DNA of 64,000 nt from Methanomassiliicoccales archaeon RumEn M1 (GTDB lineage: Archaea; Thermoplasmatota; Thermoplasmata; Methanomassiliicoccales; Methanomassiliicoccaceae), in contig LJKK01000098.1 of NCBI GenBank assembly GCA_001421185.1, forward strand, positions 1 to 64,000. The letters run 5' to 3'. Position numbers and translations under genes: made by a program. Position 1 is the first letter of the stretch. Every line of letters begins with the position of its first letter. Below the pieces are notes generated by a model. It ran no database searches. It was not told the origin of the DNA and was given only the letters and a program-made list of their open reading frames with translations. Shown piece after piece: positions 40,142 to 49,022 of this stretch.

Positions 40142-41614
40142 TCATCGTGCCTGGCCATGAAAGCGGACCTTTTCCCTCCTGCATATGTCGCGGATGGCGT
40201 TCCTGCCGGAGATGGCCGAGGGCGGGACCCCGCCGCCCGGTTCCACCCACTGGCCGCAGATGCTGAAGTTCTCCACCTTCTCCAAGGTGCGAGGGATGGT
40301 CATCCTCCTGGCCTCCGTGCTCGGCATCCAGCCCTCGTAAGCGCCCTGCCATACGCCGGTGTATCTCTCCCACGTGAGTGGGGTGGCGACATCGACCACC
40401 TCGATCTGCGAGCCTATCCCCGGATACCTCGTCTCAAGATGCTCGGTGAGGATATCGCGCACCTTCCGCTTCTCACATTCATACCGGGACCGGTCGCTGT
40501 GGGCATCGCGCCAGAACCCGTAGTCGGTCTCGATCATGGATGTGATCGTGCATTTGCCGGGCGGCGCCCTGGAAGGGTCGTACGAATGTACGGCCCATCC
40601 GATGCAGTCCTGCTTCTCGCCGGCGATCTCGATCGGTTGGTCCAGCACCACAGTGGTGATCGGCGGCTCCCCGGTCATATCCCGGTCGACCCCCATGGAG
40701 ACATAGACGATGGGCTTGAAGGTCTCAAGGACCTGATACGGGCGGACGGCATGCTGGTCCAGGTGCTCCTCTCCGATGAGGTCGAACAGCGTGTGGTGTC
40801 CGTCACAGGCGGATACGATGTGGTCGGCATGCACCTCCGAGCCGTCATCGAGCAGGACTCCGGTGGCCCGACCGCCCTCGATCAAAATCTTGACCACCTT
40901 CGAGCGGTAGCTCACCTGCCCCCCTAGTTCGAGATACCTCCGCTCAATGCGCTTGGCGAACGCTAGGGAACCTCCGGTGGGGCAGCCAGCATCCCCGTCG
41001 CTCATGAGCGCCAACGTCAACACCGCTATGAAAAGAGGAGAACTGGAGAGCGGAAAGATCATCCGGAACGCCTTCTTGAGGAAGGGATCGGTGAAACGCT
41101 CGGTGAACTCCCCGATGGTCACCTTCTGATAACGCATCAGTTTGGGCAGGTACGGCAGCATCCTGATATATTCGATGATGGAGATCTTTCTGGTGTCCAG
41201 AGGTGGTTCGAATCCGATAAAGCCCCGGATGGCGTCCGTGAACTCCCTGATGATGTCCTCGTCGCCATCGGACTTCTCCAGCATCTCCTCTTCCAGGGCG
41301 TCAGGATCGGTGTAGACGTTCAGCACCCTGTCCCCCACCACGATCTGTCTGAAGATCTCGTGCTGGGCCACTTGGCAATCCTGTAGAGCGCCGAGATCGC
41401 CCCAGATCCGGTTCATCTTGGTGCCGGGCTTTGTCCCCACCAGCCAGTGGATGCATCCGTCAAGGGTGTAATGGCCGCGTGTCCACGCGGTGCACATCCC
41501 GCCTGGCTGATCGTGCATCTCCAGGACCTTGGTGCTGAAACCGTTCATCTGACCATAGCAGCCGGCAGACAGGCCCGCGACGCCAGCGCCGATGATGAGG
41601 ATGTTCTTACCCAT
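40142..41614 (-). CDS. FAD-dependent oxidoreductase, phytoene desaturase/CrtI-like
   Basis: A 490-residue flavoprotein. The dinucleotide-binding motif ILIIGAGVAGLSAGCYGQMN starts at residue 5, followed by VLEMHDQPGGMCTAWTRGHY and a C-terminal FAD motif WVEPGGGVPPSAISGRNAIR. It belongs to the amine oxidase / phytoene desaturase superfamily, near carotenoid isomerases and archaeal NAD(P)/FAD proteins of unknown substrate. The start ATG at 41614 follows GGGATCGG; a longer frame of 16 codons is less likely. Confidence 0.85.
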   Translation of the reverse strand: MGKNILIIGAGVAGLSAGCYGQMNGFSTKVLEMHDQPGGMCTAWTRGHYTLDGCIHWLVGTKPGTKMNRIWGDLGALQDCQVAQHEIFRQIVVGDRVLNVYTDPDALEEEMLEKSDGDEDIIREFTDAIRGFIGFEPPLDTRKISIIEYIRMLPYLPKLMRYQKVTIGEFTERFTDPFLKKAFRMIFPLSSSPLFIAVLTLALMSDGDAGCPTGGSLAFAKRIERRYLELGGQVSYRSKVVKILIEGGRATGVLLDDGSEVHADHIVSACDGHHTLFDLIGEEHLDQHAVRPYQVLETFKPIVYVSMGVDRDMTGEPPITTVVLDQPIEIAGEKQDCIGWAVHSYDPSRAPPGKCTITSMIETDYGFWRDAHSDRSRYECEKRKVRDILTEHLETRYPGIGSQIEVVDVATPLTWERYTGVWQGAYEGWMPSTEARRMTIPRTLEKVENFSICGQWVEPGGGVPPSAISGRNAIRDICRREKVRFHGQAR

Positions 41615-41807
41615 GAGTGCACCGATCCCTTTGATGTGCTGGCCGTGCACCGGCGGCATCATATTTGTAACCCATGGGTGGCGGAATGGTCACCTGTCCC
41701 GCTCCACGCAGGCCGGAGGGAGCCATGCGTCCCGCCGCCGACAGGAGACCGTCAGGGCCCGTGGAAAGCTAATAATGGGGCCGAGGCATTGTACATATCG
41801 GGATATC

Positions 41808-42161
41808 ATGGTCGAGCATGGAAATGAAAAGTCGCCGGAGAAGGAGGACCTGCGTTCCAAGGTTCTCAAGCTGAAAGACCTCGTCGCCTACCAGGACGGG
41901 ACGGTTGCCAGCAGGACGCTCGTCAATAAAAAGGCGGGGACCATCACCATCTTCTCCTTTGACGAAGGAGAAGGGCTCTCCGAGCACACCGCGCCCTATG
42001 ATGCGGTCGTCACCATTCTCGACGGTAGCTGCGAGATATGGATAGCGGGCGAGACGTTCCAGTTGAAGGAGGGTGACTCCATAATCATGCCGGCCAACAA
42101 GCCGCATGCCCTCAGCGCCATCACCCGGTTCAAGATGGCCCTCATCATGATCAGGGAGTGA
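41808..42161 (+). CDS. Cupin-domain protein
   Basis: A 117-residue single-domain cupin. The first motif is GLSEHTAPYDAVVTILDGSC, the second GDSIIMPANKPHAL; His and Glu/Asp positions can hold a metal. The start MVEHGNEKSPEKEDLRSKV fits an ATG with the TATA-like element just upstream. It is the first of three closely spaced genes (3-nt gaps) with the CxxC protein at 42165 and zinc-ribbon protein at 42444. Confidence 0.82.
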   Translation: MVEHGNEKSPEKEDLRSKVLKLKDLVAYQDGTVASRTLVNKKAGTITIFSFDEGEGLSEHTAPYDAVVTILDGSCEIWIAGETFQLKEGDSIIMPANKPHALSAITRFKMALIMIRE

Positions 42162-42164
42162 ACC

Positions 42165-42440
42165 ATGAGCTCTGGCAGCAATGAAGGGGACTATTGCGGC
42201 ATCTGCGGCGGCATATCCCCCGCAAAGGTCAAGGTCAAGCAGATCGAGATCAACGGGAAGCTGATAGGGATCGACGGCTTGGACGAGGCTATCGCCGAGG
42301 TAAGGGGGATGGGCCTGACGGACGACGCCACGATCACCGAGGAGCTCCTGAAGCGCGTCAAGAGGTCCAACTATGTCCCCACCGGCAGGGTCAAGGACTA
42401 TGGCGAGGCCCTGTTGAAGGAATTCAAGAAGGCAGGTTAG
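42165..42440 (+). CDS. Small CxxC protein, NYxP-type
   Basis: A 91-residue protein. N-terminal CGICGG may be a redox or metal site; the rest has KLIGIDGLDEAIAEVRGMG, LLKRVKRSNYVPTGRVKDYG and ALLKEFKK. Similar small proteins with CxxC and a C-terminal NY-P motif are scattered in methanogens and anaerobic bacteria; I do not recognise a proven function. It is translationally coupled to the cupin gene (3-nt gap) and to the next gene. Confidence 0.65.
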   Translation: MSSGSNEGDYCGICGGISPAKVKVKQIEINGKLIGIDGLDEAIAEVRGMGLTDDATITEELLKRVKRSNYVPTGRVKDYGEALLKEFKKAG

Positions 42441-42443
42441 AAC

Positions 42444-42674
42444 ATGTTCGGCCACTGCCCCGGCTCGGCGAACCTCAAGACTCCCACATTATCGATGAAG
42501 AAGTGCCCGGAATGCGGGCATGAGGTCGAGGTGTTCTCCACCGACATCAAGGTGCCATGCGATAACTGCGGCTTCATCGTGTACAATGAGATCTCTGGCT
42601 GCGTGCGATGGTGCAAGCATGCAAAGGAATGCCTCGGTGAGGAGCAGTACCGAAGGCTCATCGAGGAGGGATGA
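42444..42674 (+). CDS. Small zinc-ribbon protein with WCKxAKEC tail
   Basis: A 76-residue protein. A rubredoxin-like zinc knuckle pair (KKCPECGHEV and PCDNCGF) is followed by ISGCVRWCKHAKECLGEEQY. The last part has three more cysteines, so a metal or iron-sulfur cluster is possible. The same tail occurs at the ends of several archaeal metal-related proteins. It is the third gene of the cupin operon; a role in metal sensing or electron transfer is inferred only. Confidence 0.65.
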   Translation: MFGHCPGSANLKTPTLSMKKCPECGHEVEVFSTDIKVPCDNCGFIVYNEISGCVRWCKHAKECLGEEQYRRLIEEG

Positions 42675-42874
42675 TCGAGCCTCGCTGGAAGCAGGACCCG
42701 TTCTCGACCTTCCCCGACACTTGAAGCGCTCACCGTCCTTTTTCGTTGTTCCAGACTACAGATCGGTCAAAGAGTGAGAATGAACCGGTTTGACCAAACT
42801 TTCTGTGAGCAAGCTATTTCCACCCTGCATGACCAGACCGTCCTGCCTAGATAAGGCAACCGGACCAAGGTGAT

Positions 42875-43582
42875 ATGGTGAATGATGGGAGAGTTCTGAA
42901 GGGCATGGCGATTGCGATGGTCGCCGCTCTGGCCGTCTTGAGCGTGCCGTTGCTCGCCTTGGGCGATAACGGTAGCCGAGAGGCCTGTGACGCTCAGCAG
43001 TCATGCCCGAGCGCAGCAATGGACGCGACATCGGCCGTTGCGTTCCGCGAGGACTGGAGAGAGATCTGGGAGGACCATGTTTGGTACACCCGGGAGGCCA
43101 TCATCGGGATCCTGACCGATTCCGCGTCGACCAGCGAGACGGTCAACCAGCTGATCCAAGTGGCTGCTGACACCCGCGAGGCGATGAGGCCGTACTATGG
43201 GGATCAGGTCGACGCCTTCTATACCGAGCTGGTCGGTCATTTCACCGGAGCAGCTGAGGTGGTCCAAACACTGAAGGCGGGCGGGGACGTCAACCCCGCG
43301 GTGGAGCGCCTCTACGCCAATGCCGAGAACATGTCGGCCCTGATGAACAACATGAACCCCCAGTTCTGGAAGTTCGACGAGGTGAACGCCATGTGGAGAG
43401 AGCACCTGGACCTCACCATACAGGAGGCGGTGCAGTACTTTAACGGCGACTTCGCTGGCTCCGCGGCAACGTTCAACATGATCAGTGACCAGGGCCTTGA
43501 GATGGCGGACATGTTCGGCGACGGGATCATGAACCAGTTCCCTGACCGCTTCTCTGATCGCGCATGTGTCCTCGGGCTGTGA
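42875..43582 (+). CDS. Secreted helical protein with internal duplication
   Basis: A 235-residue protein with a signal peptide (GMAIAMVAALAVLSVPLLAL, likely cut near ALG-D). The mature part is mostly helical with two similar units. The first has WREIWEDHVWYTREAIIGIL, then PYYGDQVDAFYTELVGHFTG; the second MWREHLDLTIQEAVQYFNGD. The repeated W-x6-H and H in GHFTG suggest a four-helix bundle that might bind metal. Similar proteins exist in Gram-positive bacteria without known function. AAGGTGAT precedes the ATG. Confidence 0.65.
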   Translation: MVNDGRVLKGMAIAMVAALAVLSVPLLALGDNGSREACDAQQSCPSAAMDATSAVAFREDWREIWEDHVWYTREAIIGILTDSASTSETVNQLIQVAADTREAMRPYYGDQVDAFYTELVGHFTGAAEVVQTLKAGGDVNPAVERLYANAENMSALMNNMNPQFWKFDEVNAMWREHLDLTIQEAVQYFNGDFAGSAATFNMISDQGLEMADMFGDGIMNQFPDRFSDRACVLGL

Positions 43583-43811
43583 GCCGCTGGACTCGAAGAT
43601 CGGTCCCTGCAAACCCCTTTCCTCCTTTTCAATAGACCACGGGCATTGATGTCCTCCCGCATCCATGTGAAGAAACAGGCTAGGGGCTCGAAAAGGATCG
43701 GCGCCGCTTATCGTTCCATGCCTGGGTCACTCCTAGCAAAATCATCGCCACCGGGTCAGACCATATCAAGCAGATTGAAATATCGGCGGAGACAAAGAAA
43801 GAGCGATCGAC

Positions 43812-44240
43812 ATGACTTCCAGGAGCGAGATGCTGTTCGAGCAGGTACGGCATGTCAACCCCCATACCCTGCAGAGGAGCCCCGCCTACTCTCAGGTCAT
43901 TGAGGTCACCGAACCGGTCAGGACCATCTACATCAGCGGCCAGAACGCCGTGGACCGCATGGGGAACATCATCGGTATCGGGGACATAGGGAAGCAGGCC
44001 GAGCAGGTCATGAACAATCTCAAGGCCGCCCTGCACGCGGTCGATGCCGATCTTGAGCACCTGGTAAAGGTCACCATATACATCGTTCAGGGCCAACCGA
44101 TCGAACCGGGATACGAGGCCTATCTTCGAGCCTGGGGCAACAGGAAGAACCCGCCCACCGTGTCGGCCCTCTATGTGGTCGGCCTGGCCAGGCCCGAGGC
44201 GTTGCTGGAGATAGATGCTGTGGCGGTGGCGCCAGCCTGA
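43812..44240 (+). CDS. ridA: RidA family (YjgF/UK114) protein
   Basis: A 142-residue RidA, an enamine/imine deaminase that detoxifies products of PLP enzymes. Recognised by AYSQVIEVTEPVRTIYISGQ, IGDIGKQAEQVMNNLKAALH, LEHLVKVTIYIVQG and SALYVVGLARPEALLEIDAV. The usual catalytic arginine is replaced in the C-terminal part (LARPEA keeps R), so activity is likely but not certain. The gene stands alone, with 77 bp to the next. Confidence 0.88.
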   Translation: MTSRSEMLFEQVRHVNPHTLQRSPAYSQVIEVTEPVRTIYISGQNAVDRMGNIIGIGDIGKQAEQVMNNLKAALHAVDADLEHLVKVTIYIVQGQPIEPGYEAYLRAWGNRKNPPTVSALYVVGLARPEALLEIDAVAVAPA

Positions 44241-44317
44241 TGCTGGCCGAAACGAGCCCCTAGGACGATGTGAATGGTGCCTAATACGATAGATATGGGA
44301 CCGAGAGGAGATGTCCG

Positions 44318-44818
44318 ATGAGATGGAGGCCGGTGCTAGCCATTGTCATCCTTCTGATGACGGCGGTGATCGCTAGCGCTGTGCTCATCGACATGTTGGA
44401 GCTTGGTTCCTTCGCCGGCCCCTATCGACTTAGCCACTGGGCGGCCTGGTTAGGAGCGCTGTTCGTGGCCATCTATGCGCCCGCCTATCACTTCCTCAAG
44501 CGGGCGCGGCCGAAGAGCGCGAGTTTGCTGCTCGACATCCATTCGTTCGGCTTCCTGCTGGCCTTCCTCCTCATCACGGTGCATTTCACTAGCCAGCTGA
44601 GCAGGCCTCCCCAGTCCTACCCCGAGCTGGGGGAGGGCATCGCGCTGTTCATCACCATGGTGATGCTGGTGGCGACCGGCATGATGCAGAGGTTCGCCGC
44701 CCCAAGTCTATGGACGAAGGGGAGGTACACGGCGAGGACGAACCGGGCGGTCCACGTGAGCCTGCTCTCGGCGTTCTATATCATCATCGTGGTCCACATC
44801 GTCCAAGGCTTGAGCTGA
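44318..44818 (+). CDS. Four-helix membrane protein with in-membrane histidines (cytochrome b-like)
   Basis: A 166-residue protein with four or five membrane helices. Histidines fall inside or at the ends of the helices: RLSHWAAWLG, LLDIHSFGF, LITVHFTSQL, NRAVHVSLLS and IIVVHIVQG. This is the pattern of b-type heme ligands in cytochrome b561 or ferric reductase-like domains. Heme binding is inferred, and electron partner and family are not identified. Immediately downstream, convergent, is a flavin-binding protein (44877), a possible partner. Confidence 0.6.
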   Translation: MRWRPVLAIVILLMTAVIASAVLIDMLELGSFAGPYRLSHWAAWLGALFVAIYAPAYHFLKRARPKSASLLLDIHSFGFLLAFLLITVHFTSQLSRPPQSYPELGEGIALFITMVMLVATGMMQRFAAPSLWTKGRYTARTNRAVHVSLLSAFYIIIVVHIVQGLS

Positions 44819-44876
44819 ATGAACGGATGAAGCGCCAAGGCATGCACCTTGGCCCATAGGCCGGATGGATATAGCT

Positions 44877-45278
44877 TCAGAGGAGGAGCTCGCCCGCCTT
44901 CGGACCGGACTTGCAGTCAAAGACGCCGGTCACTTTCATCACGACGAGCTGATTGCACACCAGGTTCTTCGCTTCCTTGACCCTCTTCTTCATGTCCTCG
45001 TAGTCAGGGCCCTCGTTCACCAGCGTGACGTCACCCTTGATCTTAAGGCAGCCCTTGGTCTCAGGGCCCCAGAGATAGATGCACGCACGAGGGTTCTCGC
45101 GAAGGTTCTTCTCCGTGGTCTTGAAGAACTGGTTGCCGATCCATAAGGTCTCGGGATCGATCACGTACAGGACGCCGATGGGGACCACGTTGGGCTCGCC
45201 GTCGGCCGAGGCGGTCGCGAAAGGCATCACCCGGGTGGCCTTGATCATCTCTATCATCTCAGACGTCAGTTCGACCAT
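44877..45278 (-). CDS. Pyridoxamine 5'-phosphate oxidase family flavin-binding protein
   Basis: A 133-residue split-barrel protein with VMPFATASADGEPNVVPIGV, LWIGNQFFKTTEKNLRENPR and ACIYLWGPETKGCLKIKGDV. This is the FMN- or F420-binding fold of small archaeal/bacterial proteins. The substrate is unknown. It is convergent with the membrane protein at 44318. Confidence 0.85.
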   Translation of the reverse strand: MVELTSEMIEMIKATRVMPFATASADGEPNVVPIGVLYVIDPETLWIGNQFFKTTEKNLRENPRACIYLWGPETKGCLKIKGDVTLVNEGPDYEDMKKRVKEAKNLVCNQLVVMKVTGVFDCKSGPKAGELLL

Positions 45279-45378
45279 GACCGTTAATTGTCCGGTCCAT
45301 TATATGTTGATTGAGGTATCAAATCGTCCGACCCGTTGCTCTGGACGTCTGGATGGTTAGTACTTTTTTCAAAGGGTG

Positions 45379-45433
45379 TTTTTTTATACCTGATAATGAA
45401 TTGGAGAAAGCATACACGGACCATAGGTCCGTG
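45379..45433 (+). promoter_or_regulatory. TATA box and 5'-leader hairpin for the 57-aa zinc protein
   Basis: TTTTTTTATACC (about 45379-45390) should place the transcript start near 45412. A perfect hairpin, CACGGACC (45415-45422) and GGTCCGTG (45426-45433) with a 3-nt loop, then sits at the very 5' end of the leader, 24 nt before the ATG at 45457. Confidence 0.5.
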
Positions 45434-45456
45434 GAACCAACCGATAGGTAATCGTG

Positions 45457-45630
45457 ATGAACGACAGACGAGGCGGATATAGGCGGGATGAGCCGCGCGA
45501 GATGCACCCAGCGAAGTGCTCCGACTGTGGAGCTGAGACCACTGTTCCTTTCAAGCCAACTGAGGGAAGGCCGGTCTACTGCCGCGAGTGCTACCAGAAG
45601 CACAAGCCGGCCCGCGAGCGCAGGTACTAA
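45457..45630 (+). CDS. 57-residue zinc-ribbon protein (CxxC...CxxC)
   Basis: A short gene between larger ones. It starts MNDRRGGYRRDEPREMHPAK and has CSDCGAETTVPFKPTEGRPV followed by YCRECYQKHKPARERRY. The CxxC-x17-CxxC spacing and the PFKP...RPVYC sequence match small archaeal and bacterial zinc-ribbon proteins of the CXXC-20-CXXC kind. The basic ends suggest nucleic-acid binding. A strong TATA box and leader hairpin imply that it is regulated and well expressed. The function is unknown. Confidence 0.78.
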   Translation: MNDRRGGYRRDEPREMHPAKCSDCGAETTVPFKPTEGRPVYCRECYQKHKPARERRY

Positions 45631-45811
45631 GACCTGGTTCAACCCTTTCAATAAACCCCTTAACCAACCATTTTCACGGTTTTGATCGTTCCCCTCACGT
45701 CACCGCCATCCCCTCGTCGTCCCTTCTGGTCGTATCCTTGAAGGATGGTTTTCCCTAAAGTTTCAAATGCACATATGCCGGTCCTGGCCGCGACATAGGA
45801 GCTGGATATAA

Positions 45812-46870
45812 TTGTCAAAGCTCGAAGAGGCGGCGCTCGTCGCCATGCGTGACTGCCTGGGCCTGAAGGCAGGCGAGGAAGTATTGATCGTGACCAACTT
45901 CGACAATCCCGATTCCTTCGAGATCTCGAAGGCGCTGTTCGACGCCACCAAGGAACTTGGCGGAAGACCGGTCATCATGGTGCAGGAGGCCAAGACCACA
46001 ATGGACAACGCCGAGAACGTGGTGCTCAAGGCCATGGAGGCCGCTCCCGACGTCATCATCTCCATCTCGTCGTGCAAGATGGGAAAGGACCCCTTCGGTA
46101 TTCACGTGGGGCACGTGGGACGGGACGGGAAGAGATACGATCACATCTACCACCGCCTGATGGAGGGCGACAGGCGCACCCGCGGGTTCTGGTCCCCCTC
46201 GGTCACCAAGGACACGTTCGAGCGGACGGTGGCGGTCGACTACGAAGAGATGAAGGCCCTTGCCAAGAGGCTCAAGGACGTCCTCGATGCCGGCGAGTCG
46301 GTCCGGGTGACCGCCCCGGGCGGCACCGATGTGAGGTTCTCCATCAAGGGCAGGGAGGCCAAGCTGGACGACGGGAACATCGTGGCACCCGGAACGGGCG
46401 GGAACCTGCCGGCCGGGGAGACCTACATCTGCCCGGTGAACGGCACGACCGAGGGGGTCATCTGCTTCGACGGCACCGTGGACCTCATCACCGAGTTCCC
46501 CATACCCAAGGTGCCGGTCAGGGTCGTGTTCGAGAACGGATACGTCACCGAGGTCACGGGCGATGAGACGGCGGACAAGCTGCTCGAAGTGATCAAGATG
46601 GGCGAAGCCAAGGCACGGGAGATCGGCAATGCCGAGATGGAGCGCAACGCCCGGCACCTAGGCGAGATGGGCATCGGGATCAACTATGCGGCCAAGATGG
46701 TCGGGAACATGCTGGAGGACGAGAAGGTCGGCCGGACCGTGCACTTCGCCATCGGCATGAACTATGACAACGACGCCAACGCCTTCATCCATCAGGACTG
46801 CCTGGTCAAGGAGCCGACGGTATGGGTGGATGACAAGCAGATCATGAAGGATGGGGTCATCCTCATCTAA
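45812..46870 (+). CDS. Aminopeptidase, M29 family-like
   Basis: A 352-residue metallo-aminopeptidase starting at TTG with SKLEEAALVAMRDCLGLKAG. Visible are GEEVLIVTNFDNPDSFEISK, GNLPAGETYICPVNGTTEGV (metal glutamates) and VHFAIGMNYDNDANAFIHQD with the histidine and aspartate ligands. M29-type enzymes remove N-terminal residues from peptides, which fits the peptide importer. The TTG start is the usual N-terminus; no better ATG exists. Confidence 0.88.
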   Translation: MSKLEEAALVAMRDCLGLKAGEEVLIVTNFDNPDSFEISKALFDATKELGGRPVIMVQEAKTTMDNAENVVLKAMEAAPDVIISISSCKMGKDPFGIHVGHVGRDGKRYDHIYHRLMEGDRRTRGFWSPSVTKDTFERTVAVDYEEMKALAKRLKDVLDAGESVRVTAPGGTDVRFSIKGREAKLDDGNIVAPGTGGNLPAGETYICPVNGTTEGVICFDGTVDLITEFPIPKVPVRVVFENGYVTEVTGDETADKLLEVIKMGEAKAREIGNAEMERNARHLGEMGIGINYAAKMVGNMLEDEKVGRTVHFAIGMNYDNDANAFIHQDCLVKEPTVWVDDKQIMKDGVILI

Positions 46871-47004
46871 ACCCTTTTATCTTTATCACAAGAGAGAATA
46901 GTTTTTTAAGGTCCTTCGTCACACTAGCACCCTACATGTAAGCCCGAAGCATAAAGGGCAAACAATATATAGAAGGGTAAACAGATACGTAGGAGAAGAT
47001 GAGA

Positions 47005-47391
47005 ATGAGCCAAGAAAGTACCGTAATATCTTTTGACCTGTTGTCGCAGGCGATCATGAACAAGATGGGGGTGACCGAGGATATCTCCGACGAGATCGCC
47101 CTCCGGGTCCTGAACTATTTCGGGTACGATGAGGAGATCATCGACAACGTGCTGGACCAGGATGACCGCCGCATGTTCTATTTCCTCCAGGACGTCGAGC
47201 TGTTGAGCACCCATTGGGAAGAGGTCGTCCTCCCCAACGGACGGATGTGGAGGGTCTTCTACTGGTCGTTGAACGTATCGAAGATACTGGAGTACGCTCG
47301 GCCGCAGATCGAGGAGACCGCCACCGAGATAGGACTGTACGATTCGCTTCCCGAGGACGTATGGTCCCGACCGACGGCCCACGCCGTCTGA
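47005..47391 (+). CDS. Conserved Thermoplasmata small protein (DUF6015-like), copy 2
   Basis: A 128-residue protein, MSQESTVISFDLLSQAIMNK. It is the paralogue of the gene at 10516, sharing FGYDEEIIDNVLDQDDRRMF, YFLQDVELLSTHWEEVVLPN and RMWRVFYW. The ATG at 47005 is at better distance from AGGAG (46991) than the one at 46999. A TATA-like AACAATATATAG lies near 46961-46972, about 35-40 bp upstream. A winged-helix type regulator is possible; no function is established. Confidence 0.65.
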   Translation: MSQESTVISFDLLSQAIMNKMGVTEDISDEIALRVLNYFGYDEEIIDNVLDQDDRRMFYFLQDVELLSTHWEEVVLPNGRMWRVFYWSLNVSKILEYARPQIEETATEIGLYDSLPEDVWSRPTAHAV

Positions 47392-47431
47392 ATCTTTTAT
47401 TATATTTTACCTCATAACGTCCGTCGATACG

Positions 47432-48664
47432 ATGGACGATGGCAGGAAGATACTCGTCATAATCATGGATGGGCTGGGGGATCGGGCGGTCAAGAGCCTG
47501 GGCCACCGGACCCCGCTGCAGTGCGCCAACAAGCCCAACCTGGACTGGTTCGCCGCCAATGGCACTTCCGGGATCATGGACATCATCTCGCCGGGCGTGC
47601 GCCCTGGCTCCGACACCTCTCACCTGGCCCTTCTGGGATATGACCCATTCAAGGTGTACACCGGCCGCGGTCCGTTCGAGGCGGCCGGAGTGGGCCTGGT
47701 GGGAAAGGCCGGAGATGTGGCGTTCCGTTGCAACTTCGCCACCGTGGACGACCGGATGAACGTCACCGACCGTCGCGCCGGCCGGATCAAAGCGCCCGAC
47801 ACCACCGAACTGGCCCGGGCCCTTGATGGGATGAGGATAGGCGACGTCACGGCGGTGGTGAAGGAGGCCACCGAGCACCGCGCCGTGCTGATGCTGCAAG
47901 GCCCCGGGCTATCGCCGTACGTCAGCGATGCCGACCCCCATGCGCTCAGCGCCGTGCAATCCTCGGAACCGCTGAGGCCAGAGGCCGCCCTTACCGCGGA
48001 AGCGGTCAACGAGTTCGTGCGGCGCTCGTACGAGGTGCTGAAGGACCACCCGGTCAACCAACGCCGCATCGCCGAGGGGCTGCCGCCGGCCAACGCCCTT
48101 CTGCCGCGCGGCGCCGGGGTGTTCCCCGACATCCAGCCGTTCCAGGAGAAGTATGGCATGACCGCCTCTGGGGTGGCAGGGGTCTCGCTCATCAGAGGGA
48201 TCTGCAGAGTGTGCGGGCTCGAGGTGATCGAGGCCACCGGCTGCACTGGCGGGACCGACACCGACATGGAGGCCAAGGCATGCGCCGCCCTGAGGGAGCT
48301 GGAGCGCAAGGACTTCGTCCTTATGAACGTGAAGGCCACCGACATCGACTCTCATGACAGCGACCCCCGGCGGAAGATCGAGTCCATCGAGCGCCTCGAC
48401 GCCATGGCGAGGACCATCCGTGACAACGTACCGGCCGGTACGGTGGTGGCCCTGGCCGCTGACCACTGCACGCCGGTGGAAAAGGGGGACCACTCCGGCG
48501 ACCCCGTCCCGCTGACCATCTATGCCGAGGACGGCATAAGGGATGGCGTCACATCGTACGACGAGGTCTCCTGCGCCCGCGGCGCCCTTGGCCGCATCCG
48601 CGGTGTGGACCTCATGCCCATCCTGATCGACAAGGCCGACCGGTCGGTGAAGTTCGGGGCTTGA
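47432..48664 (+). CDS. apgM: 2,3-bisphosphoglycerate-independent phosphoglycerate mutase, archaeal type
   Basis: A 410-residue aPGAM of the alkaline phosphatase superfamily; it interconverts 3- and 2-phosphoglycerate. Seen are [20 protein letters not shown] (metal Asp), [20 protein letters not shown] with the catalytic serine region, [20 protein letters not shown] and [20 protein letters not shown] (metal ligands). It is normal in length. It ends 1 nt before the small membrane protein gene at 48666. Confidence 0.95.
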   Translation: MDDGRKILVIIMDGLGDRAVKSLGHRTPLQCANKPNLDWFAANGTSGIMDIISPGVRPGSDTSHLALLGYDPFKVYTGRGPFEAAGVGLVGKAGDVAFRCNFATVDDRMNVTDRRAGRIKAPDTTELARALDGMRIGDVTAVVKEATEHRAVLMLQGPGLSPYVSDADPHALSAVQSSEPLRPEAALTAEAVNEFVRRSYEVLKDHPVNQRRIAEGLPPANALLPRGAGVFPDIQPFQEKYGMTASGVAGVSLIRGICRVCGLEVIEATGCTGGTDTDMEAKACAALRELERKDFVLMNVKATDIDSHDSDPRRKIESIERLDAMARTIRDNVPAGTVVALAADHCTPVEKGDHSGDPVPLTIYAEDGIRDGVTSYDEVSCARGALGRIRGVDLMPILIDKADRSVKFGA

Positions 48665-48665
48665 C

Positions 48666-49022
48666 ATGCGATACTACTACTGTCCAAAGGACGATGTCAT
48701 CAGGCCCAAGAGGCGGTTGACCGACGATCGATGCGATATCTGCCGCCAGCAGTGTGTGCCCATCGATGTGAAGCGCTCCATCCACGGCTACATCATGTAC
48801 GCCCTGGACCTCGTGGCGGCCCTCATGATCGTGCTGTACCTGGCCCATCATCAGTTCGGGGCCGAGTTCGCCTCCTTCGTGGGCGATATCAACGAGACGG
48901 CGTACATCGCGGTGATGTTCGGCCTCATCCTCGTGTCCTTCGTCTTCTCCGGGCTTGATCTGGCTCGAACGCAGAGAGAGGCGCTGGACATCGCCCGGCA
49001 GAGGAAGGGACGGATCGAGTGA
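48666..49022 (+). CDS. Zinc-ribbon protein with two membrane helices
   Basis: A 118-residue protein with an N-terminal zinc site (MRYYYCPKDDVIRP, then CDICRQQC) and two membrane helices (YIMYALDLVAALMIVLYLAH and YIAVMFGLILVSFVFSGLDL), ending in a basic cytoplasmic tail. It follows apgM by 1 nt and is probably cotranscribed. No family is recognised. It is one of three zinc-ribbon membrane proteins in the window. Confidence 0.6.
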   Translation: MRYYYCPKDDVIRPKRRLTDDRCDICRQQCVPIDVKRSIHGYIMYALDLVAALMIVLYLAHHQFGAEFASFVGDINETAYIAVMFGLILVSFVFSGLDLARTQREALDIARQRKGRIE

